The notes: generated by a model from the sequence alone, not told the origin. Shown: positions 42,134 to 54,367, numbered from the stretch's first letter. The stretch: 64,000 nucleotides of DNA from Sphingomonas sp. PsM26 (GCA_030433805.1 JARUXA010000020.1:1-64000), one strand, 5' to 3'. Program-made: numbers and translations.

Positions 42134-43567
42134 GTGACGACCAGACCGACGCTGTGGACGACGCTGTTCCGCTGCAAGCCCGTCGCCGATTTTATCGTGG
42201 CGGGCGAAGGGCATAGCCACGGCCTCGGGCGCAAGTTCGGGCTGTTCCAGCTGACCATGCTCGGCGTCGGCGCGACGATCGGGACGGGAATCTTCGTCGC
42301 GCTCAACACCGCGGTGCCCGAGGCGGGGCCGGCGGTGAGCGTGTCGTTCGTGATCGCCGGGATCACCGCCGCGCTGACAGCGCTTTGCTATGCCGAGCTG
42401 GCGTCAGCGGTGCCGGTGGCGGGGTCGTCTTACTCCTATGCCTATGCAACCATGGGAGAATTGGCTGCCTTTCTGATCGGCGCGTGCCTGCTCCTCGAAT
42501 ATGGCGTGTCGGCCTCGGCGATCGCGGTGGGGTGGGGGCAGTACCTCAACGAGGCGCTAAGCCTCACTACCGGCTGGAGAATTCCCGATGCGATCGCGCG
42601 GCCGCCGGGGGCGGGCGGGGTGGTCAATCTGCCCGCGGTCGTGCTGGTCGGGCTGTGCCTGACGCTGCTGCTGCGTGGCGCAAAGGAGTCGACAACAGTC
42701 AATTCGGTGCTCGTTTTGCTCAAGATTGCGGTGCTTTTGCTGTTCGTTTGCGTCGCTTTTGCACACTTTTCAGTCGATAATTACCACCCCTTCGCGCCCA
42801 GGGGGCTGATCGGGATCGGATCGGCGGCGTCGTCGATCTTTTTCTCCTACATCGGGATCGACGCGGTCTCGACCGCGGGCGAGGAGGTCGACAATCCGCG
42901 CCGCAACCTGCCGCTCGCGATCATCCTGTCGCTGCTGATCGTCACCGCCGCCTATATCCTCGTCGCGGTCGCCGCGGTCGGCGCGCAGCCGTGGACCGCG
43001 TTCAAGGGGCAGGAGGCGGGGCTCGCGGTGATTCTCCACAACCTGACCGGGGCGGCATGGCCCGCGCTGGCGCTGTCGCTCGGAGCGATCGCGTCGATCT
43101 TCAGCGTCACGCTGGTGGTGCTCTACGGCCAGACGCGGATCCTGTATGCGATGAGCCGCGACGGGCTGCTCCCCGCCTTCTTTCGCCGGGTCGACCCGGT
43201 GCGCCAGGTGCCGCGGCAGAACACCTGGGTGGTCGCGGGCGGGGTCGCGCTGCTCGCGGCGCTGGTGCCGCTCGACGTGCTGGTCAATCTGACGAGCATG
43301 GGGACGCTGATCGCCTTCGCCTCGGTGTCAGTGGGCGTGATCCTGCTCCGCCGCAGCCGCCCGGACCTGCCGCGCGGCTACCGCGTGCCCTTCTACCCTG
43401 TTCTGCCGATCGCGAGCGCCGCCTTCTGCCTGTATCTGATCGCTGGGTTGCCGAAGGACACGTATCTGCTGTTCGCAGTGTGGCTGGGCGGGGCGGCGGC
43501 GCTGTACTTCGGCTATTCGCGGCGGCGGTCGGTGCTGGCGACGGGGGCGGGCGCTGTAGAAGGCTAG
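42134..43567 (+). CDS. APC family amino acid permease (cationic amino acid transporter type)
   Basis: 477 residues if started at GTG 42134 (MTTRPTLWTTLFRCKPVADF), the family-like N-terminus, with AGGGGAC 10 nt upstream; a longer ORF to 41930 adds a low-complexity tail. About 12-14 membrane segments; substrate-site helix 1 is LGVGATIGTGIFVALNT, and the GEEVDNPRRNLP segment is typical of YfnA/CAT transporters. It would import an amino acid with a proton. No metabolic neighbours reveal the substrate. It marks the left edge of the accessory stretch that runs to uvrA. Confidence 0.88.
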   Translation: MTTRPTLWTTLFRCKPVADFIVAGEGHSHGLGRKFGLFQLTMLGVGATIGTGIFVALNTAVPEAGPAVSVSFVIAGITAALTALCYAELASAVPVAGSSYSYAYATMGELAAFLIGACLLLEYGVSASAIAVGWGQYLNEALSLTTGWRIPDAIARPPGAGGVVNLPAVVLVGLCLTLLLRGAKESTTVNSVLVLLKIAVLLLFVCVAFAHFSVDNYHPFAPRGLIGIGSAASSIFFSYIGIDAVSTAGEEVDNPRRNLPLAIILSLLIVTAAYILVAVAAVGAQPWTAFKGQEAGLAVILHNLTGAAWPALALSLGAIASIFSVTLVVLYGQTRILYAMSRDGLLPAFFRRVDPVRQVPRQNTWVVAGGVALLAALVPLDVLVNLTSMGTLIAFASVSVGVILLRRSRPDLPRGYRVPFYPVLPIASAAFCLYLIAGLPKDTYLLFAVWLGGAAALYFGYSRRRSVLATGAGAVEG

Positions 43568-43725
43568 GGAAAGTCAGGCGGAAGCGGTTTGCGGATCGCC
43601 CGGTAGGTCGGGCGAAACCCCGGGGTGCGGTACTGTCAAAGAGCGGGCGGGAGCTTAGGCTTTCGGGGGCCATGTAGGACAGCGGGGAACGGCCTGTCGC
43701 GGTCGAGCGCGTCCTCGGGCGCGCC

Positions 43726-43743
43726 CGACACCGGAAGGTGTCG
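43726..43743. repeat. Perfect hairpin with GGAA tetraloop in intergenic DNA
   Basis: CGACACC-GGAA-GGTGTCG, a 7-bp stem closed by a GNRA-type tetraloop, in the 279-bp gap between the permease and the acyltransferase. No T run follows on either strand, so it is not a standard terminator. The rest of 43568-43846 shows no gene. Could be part of a structured RNA or a relic. Confidence 0.4.
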
Positions 43744-43846
43744 TCCCAGGGGGCGGCACGCTTCCTTGTGGCGCTATCCGGGTTGCCCTGTCCAATCGAG
43801 GAGCGCCGAAGCGGTGTGTCGGCCAGTGTTTGGGGGTGGCATCGCG

Positions 43847-44902
43847 TCAGATCGCGAGGGCTGCCGTCCTGCTGGACGAACGGAGGCGTCTGCGCCAGTT
43901 TGCCGCGGGTTGCTCGACCAGCGCATACATGCCTGCCGCATACAGCATCGAGAGCGCACCGCTGATGACGATGATGCCTAGCAGCCCCAACGTTGGAAAC
44001 AGGGCATGTACCCCGGCGATGACGGGCACATGGATCAAGTACAACGTGTAGGAGTAGAGCGCGATCACGCGCAGCGGTCGGGTGGAGAGCGCGATCGACA
44101 CCCAGCCGCGATCCTGGATGGCATAGCTGAAGATTACAAAGAGCGCGCCGCCTTGCAGGGTGTAGCGAACCGTCTGGCGAAAAAGCTCGTCCCGGATGGC
44201 AAAACATCCCAGGAGAATGGCCAAGGCGAACAGCACATGGACAAGACGTGGCCGCCACGCGCCTTTGTCGAGGACCGGATTCTGCCACAAGGCGAGGCAG
44301 CATCCGAAGAGAATGCTGTCGATCCGCGTGTGGGTCCAATAATAGATCTGGCCGATGTCGGATATGGTCGCAACGGTTGCAACGCGGATCCCGAGAACCG
44401 CGATGCACGCCCCCAGGCACAGACCAGCGGCTTTTCGCGGCGAAAGAGCCGCCAATATGGCAGAAAATACCACCGGAAATATCAGGTAGAAATGCTCTTC
44501 GACCGCGAGGCTCCACAGCGGCGGTCCGGTGACCCCCTGTGCGTAGCCCGTAATCCAGGGGTAGTTTGTCAAAAAGACCAGTTGCGAGAATACGCCCCAG
44601 AACTCGGCAGGATGCTCGGCGGGAAGCCATTGGCTGATCCCAAGGATGAGCAGGAGCGTAATGTAGAGCGATGGCAGAATGCGTACGCTGCGCCTGATGT
44701 AAAAGGCCTTGATATCAATGCGTCCGGTCTGTGCATATTCCGAACGCAGAAGTGTGGTGATCAAGTAACCGCTCAGGAAGAAGAAAATCGTTACACCAAA
44801 TCCGCCGGGAATCAGTCTTTCAAGACCACAATGTGCGACAAACACAATCAGAATCGCAAGCGCTCTGAATCCATCGAGTGGTACTATGTGGTCTAATGTC
44901 AT
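43847..44902 (-). CDS. Acyltransferase 3 (OafA/YrhL-type) membrane protein
   Basis: 351 residues, ATG with GGGGGGA upstream. Acyltransferase-3 motifs: N-terminal LDGFRALAILIVFVAHCGLE with the catalytic His, FFFLSGYLITTLL, YIRRSVRILPSLY, and WSLAVEEHFYLIFP. About ten membrane helices, no SGNH domain. Such enzymes O-acetylate cell-surface glycans (O-antigen, exopolysaccharide, peptidoglycan), altering phage and host recognition. Its base composition is visibly lower in GC than that of the flanking permease and uvrA, suggesting acquisition. It stands alone and is read opposite to its neighbours. Confidence 0.9.
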   Translation of the reverse strand: MTLDHIVPLDGFRALAILIVFVAHCGLERLIPGGFGVTIFFFLSGYLITTLLRSEYAQTGRIDIKAFYIRRSVRILPSLYITLLLILGISQWLPAEHPAEFWGVFSQLVFLTNYPWITGYAQGVTGPPLWSLAVEEHFYLIFPVVFSAILAALSPRKAAGLCLGACIAVLGIRVATVATISDIGQIYYWTHTRIDSILFGCCLALWQNPVLDKGAWRPRLVHVLFALAILLGCFAIRDELFRQTVRYTLQGGALFVIFSYAIQDRGWVSIALSTRPLRVIALYSYTLYLIHVPVIAGVHALFPTLGLLGIIVISGALSMLYAAGMYALVEQPAANWRRRLRSSSRTAALAI

Positions 44903-45217
44903 GGATATGTCCCCCCCGAGACAATAGTCTTACGCATGAGGGGCTACATGCATTACTCAAGAAAAGCCAGATAGCTTCCCCGTTTTGTCGGGGATGGGCG
45001 ATTTTCATATTGTAAACCGCGTCGTTGCAGCATGACGGCAAGACGTTGCGACAAGACATTCCTTAGTGTTCTGTTTCGGTCGTAGGACTCAGTATCTGAA
45101 CACTTTTGTGCGGCGGATGTGGCGCGAACTTGTGCGGTCGAACTGGAGCGGAAAGCGCCAAAATTTGTCTACTGAGCGCGAGGCGCTGGCCCGCTCCTCA
45201 CTCTGCTCCTCTTCGCC

Positions 45218-45321
45218 CTTCCCCGGCGCAGGCCGGGGCCCAGTCGCGCAGGGTTCGGAAGTCGTGCGCTGCGCCATGCCCCGATCGTTCCTCGACTGGG
45301 CCCCGGCCTGCGCCGGGGAAG
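45218..45321. repeat. REP-like pair: perfect 29-nt inverted repeats
   Basis: Arms 45218-45246 and 45293-45321 are exact reverse complements (29 of 29), spacer 46 nt. Each arm itself contains a GC-rich palindrome (CCCCGGCGCAGGCCGGGG). Arm length equals that of the two other pairs in this window (51110, 59546). It abuts the HepT remnant on its left side. Confidence 0.85.
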
Positions 45322-45331
45322 CGCCAACGTT

Positions 45332-45499
45332 GGAAAGCGGATTGCGATCGTGTCGCCGACGCTGCCGGTCAATGCGGCGCGCGGGTTGGGCAACGCGCTG
45401 CGGCACGACTATGACCGCGTAGATTTATGGACGATCTATGTGACGGCGACCGACAGCTTGCCGATGTTGCGGGCGGATTGTGTGGCGGCGCTGCCGTGA
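45332..45499 (+). pseudogene. 3' remnant of a HepT/DUF86-type toxin gene
   Basis: In one frame ending at TGA 45497-45499 the sequence reads AARGLGNALRHDYDRVDLWT, then IYVTATDSLPMLRADCVAAL. This matches the C-terminal third of DUF86/HepT nucleotidyltransferase-linked toxins, including the R-x4-6-H-x-Y motif (RHDY). There is no start codon or N-terminal half: the frame runs back into the right arm of the inverted repeat. Best read as a decapitated HepT gene whose 5' part and MntA antitoxin partner are gone. The family call rests on recognition of this short motif. Confidence 0.6.
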
Positions 45500-45714
45500 G
45501 GTGCGGGACTGACAGCTTACACCGGCCGGGCCCGGACGTGCGCGTGCTGGAGACGGAGTGCCCGCTTATGTTGCGATACCGGATTGGCTGCCCTTGCGTC
45601 AGCGAGCGGGTGTTGGACTTGGGCGGGGTGCGGGATGCGGGTTGTGGGACGAATGGAGAGAGGTGATTGCGAAAACCTGATAAACGGTCACCGTAATTTC
45701 TTTCGATTATAAAT

Positions 45715-45742
45715 TTGGCAAATTTCGCGACCCGCGTATTAT
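45715..45742 (+). promoter_or_regulatory. Sigma-70-type promoter of the four-TM/DndC-like pair
   Basis: TTGGCA (45715-45720), 16-nt spacer, TATTAT (45737-45742), in the first AT-rich DNA after the relic region. A start point near 45750 would give a leader of about 17 nt including GAGGG before the GTG start of the membrane protein. Confidence 0.6.
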
Positions 45743-45766
45743 CAATTTATATATGAGGGTGTTTTT

Positions 45767-46387
45767 GTGACCAGCAATACTCTGAAAATCATACGGTTGA
45801 TCACACCGCCCTTAATTGTACTGATTCTTGGTGTCGTTTTTCTCAGTTTTTTTGGGCTAAAGATTATCAGGATTCCGGAAAAATTAGAAGATGCCGCATT
45901 CTCCATTCCTACAATCATTATTGCTTTACTGTATTATATTACACCTTTCCGTAGCTGGGCAAACGGCGCGCATCATAAGCATATCAATGAAAACATCCGC
46001 TCCCGACTCGTATTAATTGCTAATCTTCGTGATGACCCGGTTAAATACTCATGGAAGAAAGTGAAAAACGTATTTTATAGGCAGATTGATTCGGATGGTT
46101 CGTTAAAGAAAAGATCTGAAGATATAATGTTTAACGGTGCAATATGGACAAGTCTCGCAGACTTAACAGTAATTTCTGCAGGATACTCGATCATCGGCTT
46201 AATTCCATTATTTCTGCAAATACGCAAATCTTTGCTGTCCTTGACCGTCATGATACTAATAACAGTATTATCAATATGTCTGCAAAAGTTAGTTACTCGA
46301 AAGCATTTTAGTATGGGTATTGATCAGTTAGACTACATGGAACAGTTTCGTCGAAACGAGATAATTTCAGATATGACAAAGTTGTGA
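45767..46387 (+). CDS. Four-transmembrane protein of unknown family, partner of DndC-like enzyme
   Basis: 206 residues from GTG 45767 with GAGGG 7 nt upstream. Two hydrophobic hairpins: TM1 LITPPLIVLILGVVFLSFFG, TM2 SIPTIIIALLYYIT, then a charged cytoplasmic-type loop of about 80 residues (KHINENIRSRL, DDPVKYSWKKVK), then TM3 LTVISAGYSIIGLIPLFLQI and TM4 SLLSLTVMILITVLSICLQ. The layout recalls small pore-forming effectors of bacterial immune systems (S-4TM, SLATT), but I see no specific sequence match. The DNA is AT-rich (45841-45900 has 22 G+C of 60), unlike the chromosome around it. Its stop overlaps the next start (GTGA). Function unknown. Confidence 0.72.
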   Translation: MTSNTLKIIRLITPPLIVLILGVVFLSFFGLKIIRIPEKLEDAAFSIPTIIIALLYYITPFRSWANGAHHKHINENIRSRLVLIANLRDDPVKYSWKKVKNVFYRQIDSDGSLKKRSEDIMFNGAIWTSLADLTVISAGYSIIGLIPLFLQIRKSLLSLTVMILITVLSICLQKLVTRKHFSMGIDQLDYMEQFRRNEIISDMTKL

Positions 46388-47452
46388 CAGATGCTGTTCT
46401 TGAAGCAATTGATAATTGTCAGGCTGAAATACGAGCGCATGCAGATGCAGATTGGATTATAGCATATTCTGGCGGAAAGGACTCTACAGCCGTTCTTAAG
46501 GTTTTTCTCTCTGCATGTCGTAAGGGTAACCTATACCCGAAGAGTACAACAATAATATATTGCGATACCGGTGTAGAGAACCCAATTATTGATCACTATG
46601 TAAAATCGACGATAGTTGCAATGCGTCATGAACTTGATTCACTATCTCAGAATATTTCAATAGATATTTTGAAATCACCCGTTCAGGACAGATTTTTTGT
46701 TAAGATAATAGGTCGAGGATACCCACCTCCTACCAATTCTTTTCGTTGGTGCACAAAAGGGCTTCGTATAGAACCCGTATCAAATTTCATCTCGAAACGC
46801 GCGCCTGATAATACCGTTGTTGCATTAGGCTTACGTCGACTTGAAAGTGTTCAGCGCGACCGATCGATGAAAAAGTCGTCGGAAAGCCACTGGCAGAAAC
46901 AGCGAGAAGGCACAGGAAACTATGATTTATATCTCCCGATTATAAATCTTTCGGTTGCAGAAGTTTGGGACGCTGTATTTGGACTAAGCGAGCCAAAAAG
47001 TATTTCAGCAATAAAATTAGAGACCCTCTACAGGAACGCGTCCGGGGAATGTCCGGTAATTCGCGCACCCCAAGCACCGCCTTGTGCGAGTGGTAGATTT
47101 GGTTGCTGGACGTGTACTGTGGTTCGACGTGATAAGTCAGGCGAGCATCTGGCTAGCTCCGGATTTTCTGAGCTGTTGCCATTTCTATATTTCCGCAAGT
47201 GGCTTACGGAAATAAGAAATGACCCAGCTATGAGATGGCCAATAAGGCGTAATGGTACGTCGGGTATGGGACCTTTTACGATTGAGGCACGAAAAGAGAT
47301 TTTGGAGAGGGTCAACAAACTAGAAGACGAAACCAGAACTGTAATCGTCGACTCTGACGAAAGGGGGGTGATCGCGAGCCTTTGGTCTATGGATCACTTT
47401 TCTCGACTATCGTTTAAGGGAGGTCCTTCGCGACTTTCTGCATCGTCGACGT

Positions 47453-50332
<2,880 letters not shown>

Positions 50333-50422
50333 AAGGCGAGTTCTACTTCTGTTCTGATGGGAGCGCCAGATAGGGAAATAGGAAAGCGCGCGGCCGGTTA
50401 CGAGGGTTCCGCAGGAAACACG

Positions 50423-51052
50423 CTAGCGGTCGCCATAGGCGGGCAGCGCCAGCTTGAACCGGATCGCCGCCGCTCGGAGCGCAAAGCCACAGGCCGCCGC
50501 CACGGGTGCGGCGATGTTGGGCGAAACACCCACCGTCACCAGCACCACATACAACCCCGCCGCCAGCGCCGCCGCGGTCACGTACAGCTCTGGCCGCATC
50601 AAGATCGACGGTTCGCCGGCGAGCACGTCGCGGATGACGCCACCGATGCAGGCGGTCACCACGCCCATCAGCGCGGCGGGGACGGGGGGGATGCCGAACG
50701 CGAGCGCCTTGGCCGCGCCGAACACCGCGTACGCCGCCAGGCCCACCGCATCGAGCCAGTCGAGCGCGGTGCCTTTCCACCAGCGTTGCGGGGTGGTCCA
50801 CACGAGCACCGCGACCGCGAGGCACGTTCCCGCGACGAGCCGGTCGTGGACCCAGAACACCGGCGCGCCGATCAGCAGATCGCGCACCGATCCGCCGCCG
50901 GTGCCGGTGATCAGCGCAAAGAAGGTCGCGGTGACGAGCGTCTGCCGATGCCGGATCGCGGCGAGCGCGCCGGTGATCGCAAAGACGGCGATCCCGAACA
51001 GGTCGAGCCACGGCAGGACGGAGCCGAATTGCCAGGGGAATTGCGCGGGCAT
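50423..51052 (-). CDS. TRIC-type (UPF0126) cation channel family protein
   Basis: 209 residues with seven hydrophobic segments. It has the paired glycine motifs of prokaryotic TRIC channels: ITGTGGGSVRDLLIG and TACIGGVIRDVLAGEPS, which form the two pseudo-repeated half-pores with kinked helices. Bacterial homologues conduct K+ or Na+ as trimers; some relatives are described as glycine transporters (YadS/YicG). It lies between uvrA and an inverted-repeat element, apparently monocistronic. Confidence 0.88.
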   Translation of the reverse strand: MPAQFPWQFGSVLPWLDLFGIAVFAITGALAAIRHRQTLVTATFFALITGTGGGSVRDLLIGAPVFWVHDRLVAGTCLAVAVLVWTTPQRWWKGTALDWLDAVGLAAYAVFGAAKALAFGIPPVPAALMGVVTACIGGVIRDVLAGEPSILMRPELYVTAAALAAGLYVVLVTVGVSPNIAAPVAAACGFALRAAAIRFKLALPAYGDR

Positions 51053-51109
51053 GGGGCTGGCCTAGCGGGTATTGGGGGCGAGCGGAATCGTTCTCATGCC
51101 CCCCGCCAG

Positions 51110-51202
51110 CCGTCATGCTGAACTTGTTTCAGCATCCACCGCGCAACGGGCTTGGTCCGGATGTGTGGAGGGCTGGATCCTGAAACGAGTTCAGGATGAC
51201 GG
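51110..51202. repeat. REP-like pair of 29-nt inverted repeats
   Basis: Left arm 51110-51138 begins CCGTCATGCTGAACTTG; right arm 51174-51202 is its reverse complement with 3 mismatches of 29; spacer 35 nt. Each arm holds its own imperfect palindrome (CTGAA...TTCAG). It sits between the TRIC gene and the permease. The outer CCGTCAT and inner ATCCA ends match those of the pair at 59546. Confidence 0.8.
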
Positions 51203-51232
51203 CGGGGTAGGAGACCCGCGCGGGGAAACCCG

Positions 51233-52645
51233 TCAGGCCGCCACTCGCTTCCCCTGCGCGATGGTGCTCTGCCGCCGCCCGTAGATGAAGTACAACGCCA
51301 GCCCGATCACATTCCACCCGACGAAGCGCACCAGCGTCGACGTCGGCAGGCTCGCGAGCAAATACAGGCAGCCCAGCACGGTCAGCGTCCCCACCACATA
51401 GGCCGCCGGGCAGCGAAACACCCGCGGCATCAAGGGCGCGGTGCGGCGGAGCACGATCAGGCACACCCCCACCGAGATGAACGCGATCAGCGTCCCCGCA
51501 TTCGCCAGCTCGGCGATCTCGTCGAGCCGGAAGAACCCCGCGACCGCGGCGATCGACAGGCCGGTCAGCAAAGTGATCAGCGTCGGCGATCCGGTGCGCT
51601 TGCTCACCGTCGCGAGCCCGCGCGGGAGCAGCCCGTCGCGCGCCATCACGAAGAAGATTCGGCTCTGCCCGTACATCATCACCAGGATGACCGACGGCAG
51701 CGCGATCACCGCCGCCAGCGCGATCAACTGCGCGGCGAACGGCTCGCCCAGCTGGCGCAACACCAAGGCAAGCGGTTCGGGCGAATTGGCGAGCGCGGTG
51801 AAGGGGAGCGCGCCGATCGCGGTGATCGCCACCGCCATGTAGATCACCGTGCACACCAGCATCGACCCGACGATCCCGATCGTCAGGTCGCGCTTGGGGT
51901 TCTTGGTCTCCTCGGCCGAAGTCGCGACCGCATCGAAGCCGTAGAAAGCGAAGAACACGATCGCCGCCGCCGCCATCACCCCGCGCTTGTGCCCGCCGCT
52001 TTCGACCGAGCCGAAGCCGTACGGCATGAACGGGTGCAGGTTCGCGCTGTTGAAGGCGGGCAGCGCGTAGATCACGAACAGCGTCAGCGCGACGAGCTTG
52101 ATCACGACGAGAATGATGTTGAGCGTCGCGCTCTGGCGGGTGCCGAGGATCAGCATCCCCATCACCGCCAGCGCGACCCCGACCGCGGGCAGGTTGATCA
52201 GCCCGCCGCCATGCGGCCCGACCAGCAGCGCATGCGGCAGATGCACCCCCGCCGCCTCGATCCAGCCGACGAGATAGCCCGACCAGCCGACCGCCACCGT
52301 GGAACAGGCGAGCGAATATTCGAGGATCAGGCTCCACCCGACGACCCAGGCGACGGTCTCGCCGAGGGCTGTATAGCTGAACGTATAGGCGCTCCCCGCC
52401 GCCGGGATCAGCGTGGCGAGTTCGGTATAGGCGAGCGCCGCGCAGCCGCAGACGATCCCGCAAATGACGAAGGCGAGGATCACGGCTGGCCCCGCGCGTT
52501 CCGCGCCGACGCCGACCAGCGTATAGATGCCGGTGCCGACGATCGCGCCCACGCCCAGCGCGATCAGATGCGGCCAGCTCAACGTCTTGGCGAGGCTGTG
52601 GTGATCGGAAACGGGGGTCTCGAACGATTTTCGCGGTCCAAACAT
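51233..52645 (-). CDS. APC family amino acid permease of the hydroxyproline cluster
   Basis: 470 residues if begun at ATG 52645, for which AGGGG lies 8-9 nt upstream; ATG 52654 has that sequence directly adjacent and is less likely. About 12 membrane segments; ALGVGAIVGTGIYTLVGVGAE is helix 1 of the APC fold and EETKNPKRDLTIGI is the CAT/YfnA-type loop. It would import an amino acid such as proline or hydroxyproline with protons. That substrate is inferred from the regulator, epimerase and deaminase genes that precede it on the same strand. Confidence 0.88.
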   Translation of the reverse strand: MFGPRKSFETPVSDHHSLAKTLSWPHLIALGVGAIVGTGIYTLVGVGAERAGPAVILAFVICGIVCGCAALAYTELATLIPAAGSAYTFSYTALGETVAWVVGWSLILEYSLACSTVAVGWSGYLVGWIEAAGVHLPHALLVGPHGGGLINLPAVGVALAVMGMLILGTRQSATLNIILVVIKLVALTLFVIYALPAFNSANLHPFMPYGFGSVESGGHKRGVMAAAAIVFFAFYGFDAVATSAEETKNPKRDLTIGIVGSMLVCTVIYMAVAITAIGALPFTALANSPEPLALVLRQLGEPFAAQLIALAAVIALPSVILVMMYGQSRIFFVMARDGLLPRGLATVSKRTGSPTLITLLTGLSIAAVAGFFRLDEIAELANAGTLIAFISVGVCLIVLRRTAPLMPRVFRCPAAYVVGTLTVLGCLYLLASLPTSTLVRFVGWNVIGLALYFIYGRRQSTIAQGKRVAA

Positions 52646-52668
52646 AGTCCCCATCCCCTAAGGCTCCG

Positions 52669-53322
52669 TCAGTTCGTATTTGCGCCGAGCTGGCCGCGGA
52701 GATCGGTCAGCGTCGATTGAATGTGGCTTGCGAGCAAGGTCGTCATCAGCGCCTCGTCACGCGCGAGCCACGCGTCGAGCAGGCCGCGATGCTCGATATG
52801 CGCGCGATCCTCGCGCCCGGCGGGCTGGAGATGCGCGACGACATAGCGTTCCGCCAGGATCGTGAGGCGCTCGACCAGTTGCGTGGTGAGCAGGCGACGC
52901 CCCGGCCGGACGAGGGCTGTATGAAACACGCGGTTGCGGATCGCGACTTCGGACAGGCGATCCCCGGCGGCACTGTCGAGTTCCTCGAACGCGAGTTGGG
53001 CGATCGCGCGGTCCTCGTCATTCGCGACGGTCGCGGCATAAGCGGCGGCGGCGGGTTCGATGCTCAGGCGCAGCGCGAAGATGTCGTCGGCCTCGGCCGC
53101 CGACATCGGCTGGACCGCATAGCCGCGGTTGGCGTGGCTGGTCAGCAGCCCTTCCTGCTCGAGCCGCGCGAGCGCCTCGCGCAGCGGGATCTTGCTCACG
53201 CCGAGTTCGCTTGCCAGCGCATCCTGGCGGATCGGGGTGTGGCCGGGGAGCTTGCCGGTGACGATCTGCTCGCGAACGATCTCGAACACCTGTTCGGACA
53301 GGGTGCGGACGACGATGCTCAT
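52669..53322 (-). CDS. GntR family (FadR/FCD) transcriptional regulator
   Basis: 217 residues from the ATG at 53322 with GGAG upstream; a longer ORF continues into the epimerase gene and is spurious. Winged helix: VFEIVREQIVTGKLPGHTPI, then ALASELGVSKIPLREALARLEQEGLL (GntR signature). The C-terminal all-helical FCD ligand domain has ADDIFALRLSIEP and metal-binding His residues (HTALV, HIEHRGLLDA, ASHIQS). A likely repressor of the cluster, released by a pathway metabolite. A GntR-like palindrome lies in the divergent promoter at 55338. Confidence 0.92.
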   Translation of the reverse strand: MSIVVRTLSEQVFEIVREQIVTGKLPGHTPIRQDALASELGVSKIPLREALARLEQEGLLTSHANRGYAVQPMSAAEADDIFALRLSIEPAAAAYAATVANDEDRAIAQLAFEELDSAAGDRLSEVAIRNRVFHTALVRPGRRLLTTQLVERLTILAERYVVAHLQPAGREDRAHIEHRGLLDAWLARDEALMTTLLASHIQSTLTDLRGQLGANTN

Positions 53323-53368
53323 GGACGGGCTCCGATGCGAGGGACGTGGCCGCAAGACGGGCGGCAAC

Positions 53369-54367
53369 TCACGTAACCTGGAAACCTTCCCAGAACGAGT
53401 CGCTGCTATCAATCCAGATCGTGTTGAACCCGGTCGCGATCGCCGACCCCTCGATCGACGGAATGATCGCCGCCTGATCGCCGAGCTGCGTCGCCGCCTC
53501 GACCCGGCCGATGAAGCGGCTGCCGATATAGCTTTCGTGGACGAAGCGGTCGCCGGGGGCGAGCCGTCCGCTGTCGGCAAGATGCGCGAGCCGGGCGGAA
53601 GTGCCGGTCCCGCACGGCGAGCGGTCGATCGCCTTGTCGCCGTAGAACACCGCGTTGCGGCCATCCGCGCCGTCTCCACGCGGCACGTCCGCCCACAGGA
53701 TGTGGCTGACGCCGCGGATCGTCGGGTCGAGCGGGTGGACGGGTTCGTACACCGCGCGCACCGCGTCACGGATCCTGCCGCTGAGGTCGATCAGCCGCGC
53801 TGCGCCGAGATCGTCGAGCCCGGTGTACGCACCCTGCGGCTCGATGATCGCGTAATAATTGCCACCGTAGGCGACGTCGATCGTCAGCGGGCCGATGCCC
53901 TCGACGTCGACCTTGATGCCCTTGGCCGCGACATAAGCGGGGACGTTGGTGATTCGCACCGCCGTCACCTTGTCGCCTTCAGTCTCATAAGCGACGTCGA
54001 TCACGCCCGCGGGGACTTCGATCCGCAACCGGCCCGGCTCGGCGGGCTGGATCAGCCCGTGTTCGAGCCCGAAGGTGACCATCCCGATCGTGCCGTGGCC
54101 GCACATCGGCAGGCAGCCGCTCGTTTCGATGAACAGGATGCCGACATCGGTATCTGCGCGCGTCGGGGGATAGAGGAACCCGCCCGACATCATGTCATGC
54201 CCGCGCGGTTCGAAGCACAGCCCGGTGCGGATCCAGTCGAACCGAGTCATGAAATCCTGCCGCCGCTCCGACATGGAAGCGCCCTTCAGGAGCGGGGCCC
54301 CGCCCGCGACGAGGCGGACGGGGTTTCCGGCGGTGTGGCCGTCGATGCAGAAGAAGGTATGGCGCAT
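53369..54367 (-). CDS. 4-hydroxyproline epimerase (proline racemase family)
   Basis: 332 residues. Both catalytic cysteines are present: LPMCGHGTIGM and DRSPCGTGTSAR, which distinguishes epimerases/racemases from the Thr-containing dehydratases of the family. CIDGHTAGNPVR is the N-terminal signature. It interconverts trans-4-hydroxy-L-proline and cis-4-hydroxy-D-proline, the first step of bacterial hydroxyproline use. Length and motifs fit 4-hydroxyproline 2-epimerase; proline racemase is the alternative. Position before the deaminase and divergent from an FAD oxidoreductase supports the hydroxyproline reading. Confidence 0.88.
   Translation of the reverse strand: MRHTFFCIDGHTAGNPVRLVAGGAPLLKGASMSERRQDFMTRFDWIRTGLCFEPRGHDMMSGGFLYPPTRADTDVGILFIETSGCLPMCGHGTIGMVTFGLEHGLIQPAEPGRLRIEVPAGVIDVAYETEGDKVTAVRITNVPAYVAAKGIKVDVEGIGPLTIDVAYGGNYYAIIEPQGAYTGLDDLGAARLIDLSGRIRDAVRAVYEPVHPLDPTIRGVSHILWADVPRGDGADGRNAVFYGDKAIDRSPCGTGTSARLAHLADSGRLAPGDRFVHESYIGSRFIGRVEAATQLGDQAAIIPSIEGSAIATGFNTIWIDSSDSFWEGFQVT

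Larger units (their letters stand above)
44903..45766. other. Long intergenic/relic region between acyltransferase and DndC-like pair
   Basis: About 860 bases without an intact gene. It contains, left to right: the upstream region of the acyltransferase; a perfect 29-nt inverted-repeat pair (45218-45321); the 3' remnant of a HepT/DUF86 gene (45332-45499); a GC-rich unassigned stretch to about 45665; then a sharp change to AT-rich DNA with a promoter (45715-45742). Short ORFs over this region (for example 45066-45422) run through the repeat and look fortuitous. Confidence 0.6.

Noticed and set aside
45066..45422. Short ORFs in the region between acyltransferase and the DndC-like unit
   Set aside because: They read through the inverted-repeat arms and give Pro/Arg/Ser-rich low-complexity peptides; only the HepT-like frame at 45332-45499 resembles a protein.
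45753..45770. Possible five-codon leader ORF (MRVFL) overlapping the four-TM gene start
   Set aside because: Its ATG overlaps the GAGGG ribosome site of the real gene; too short to support and probably chance.
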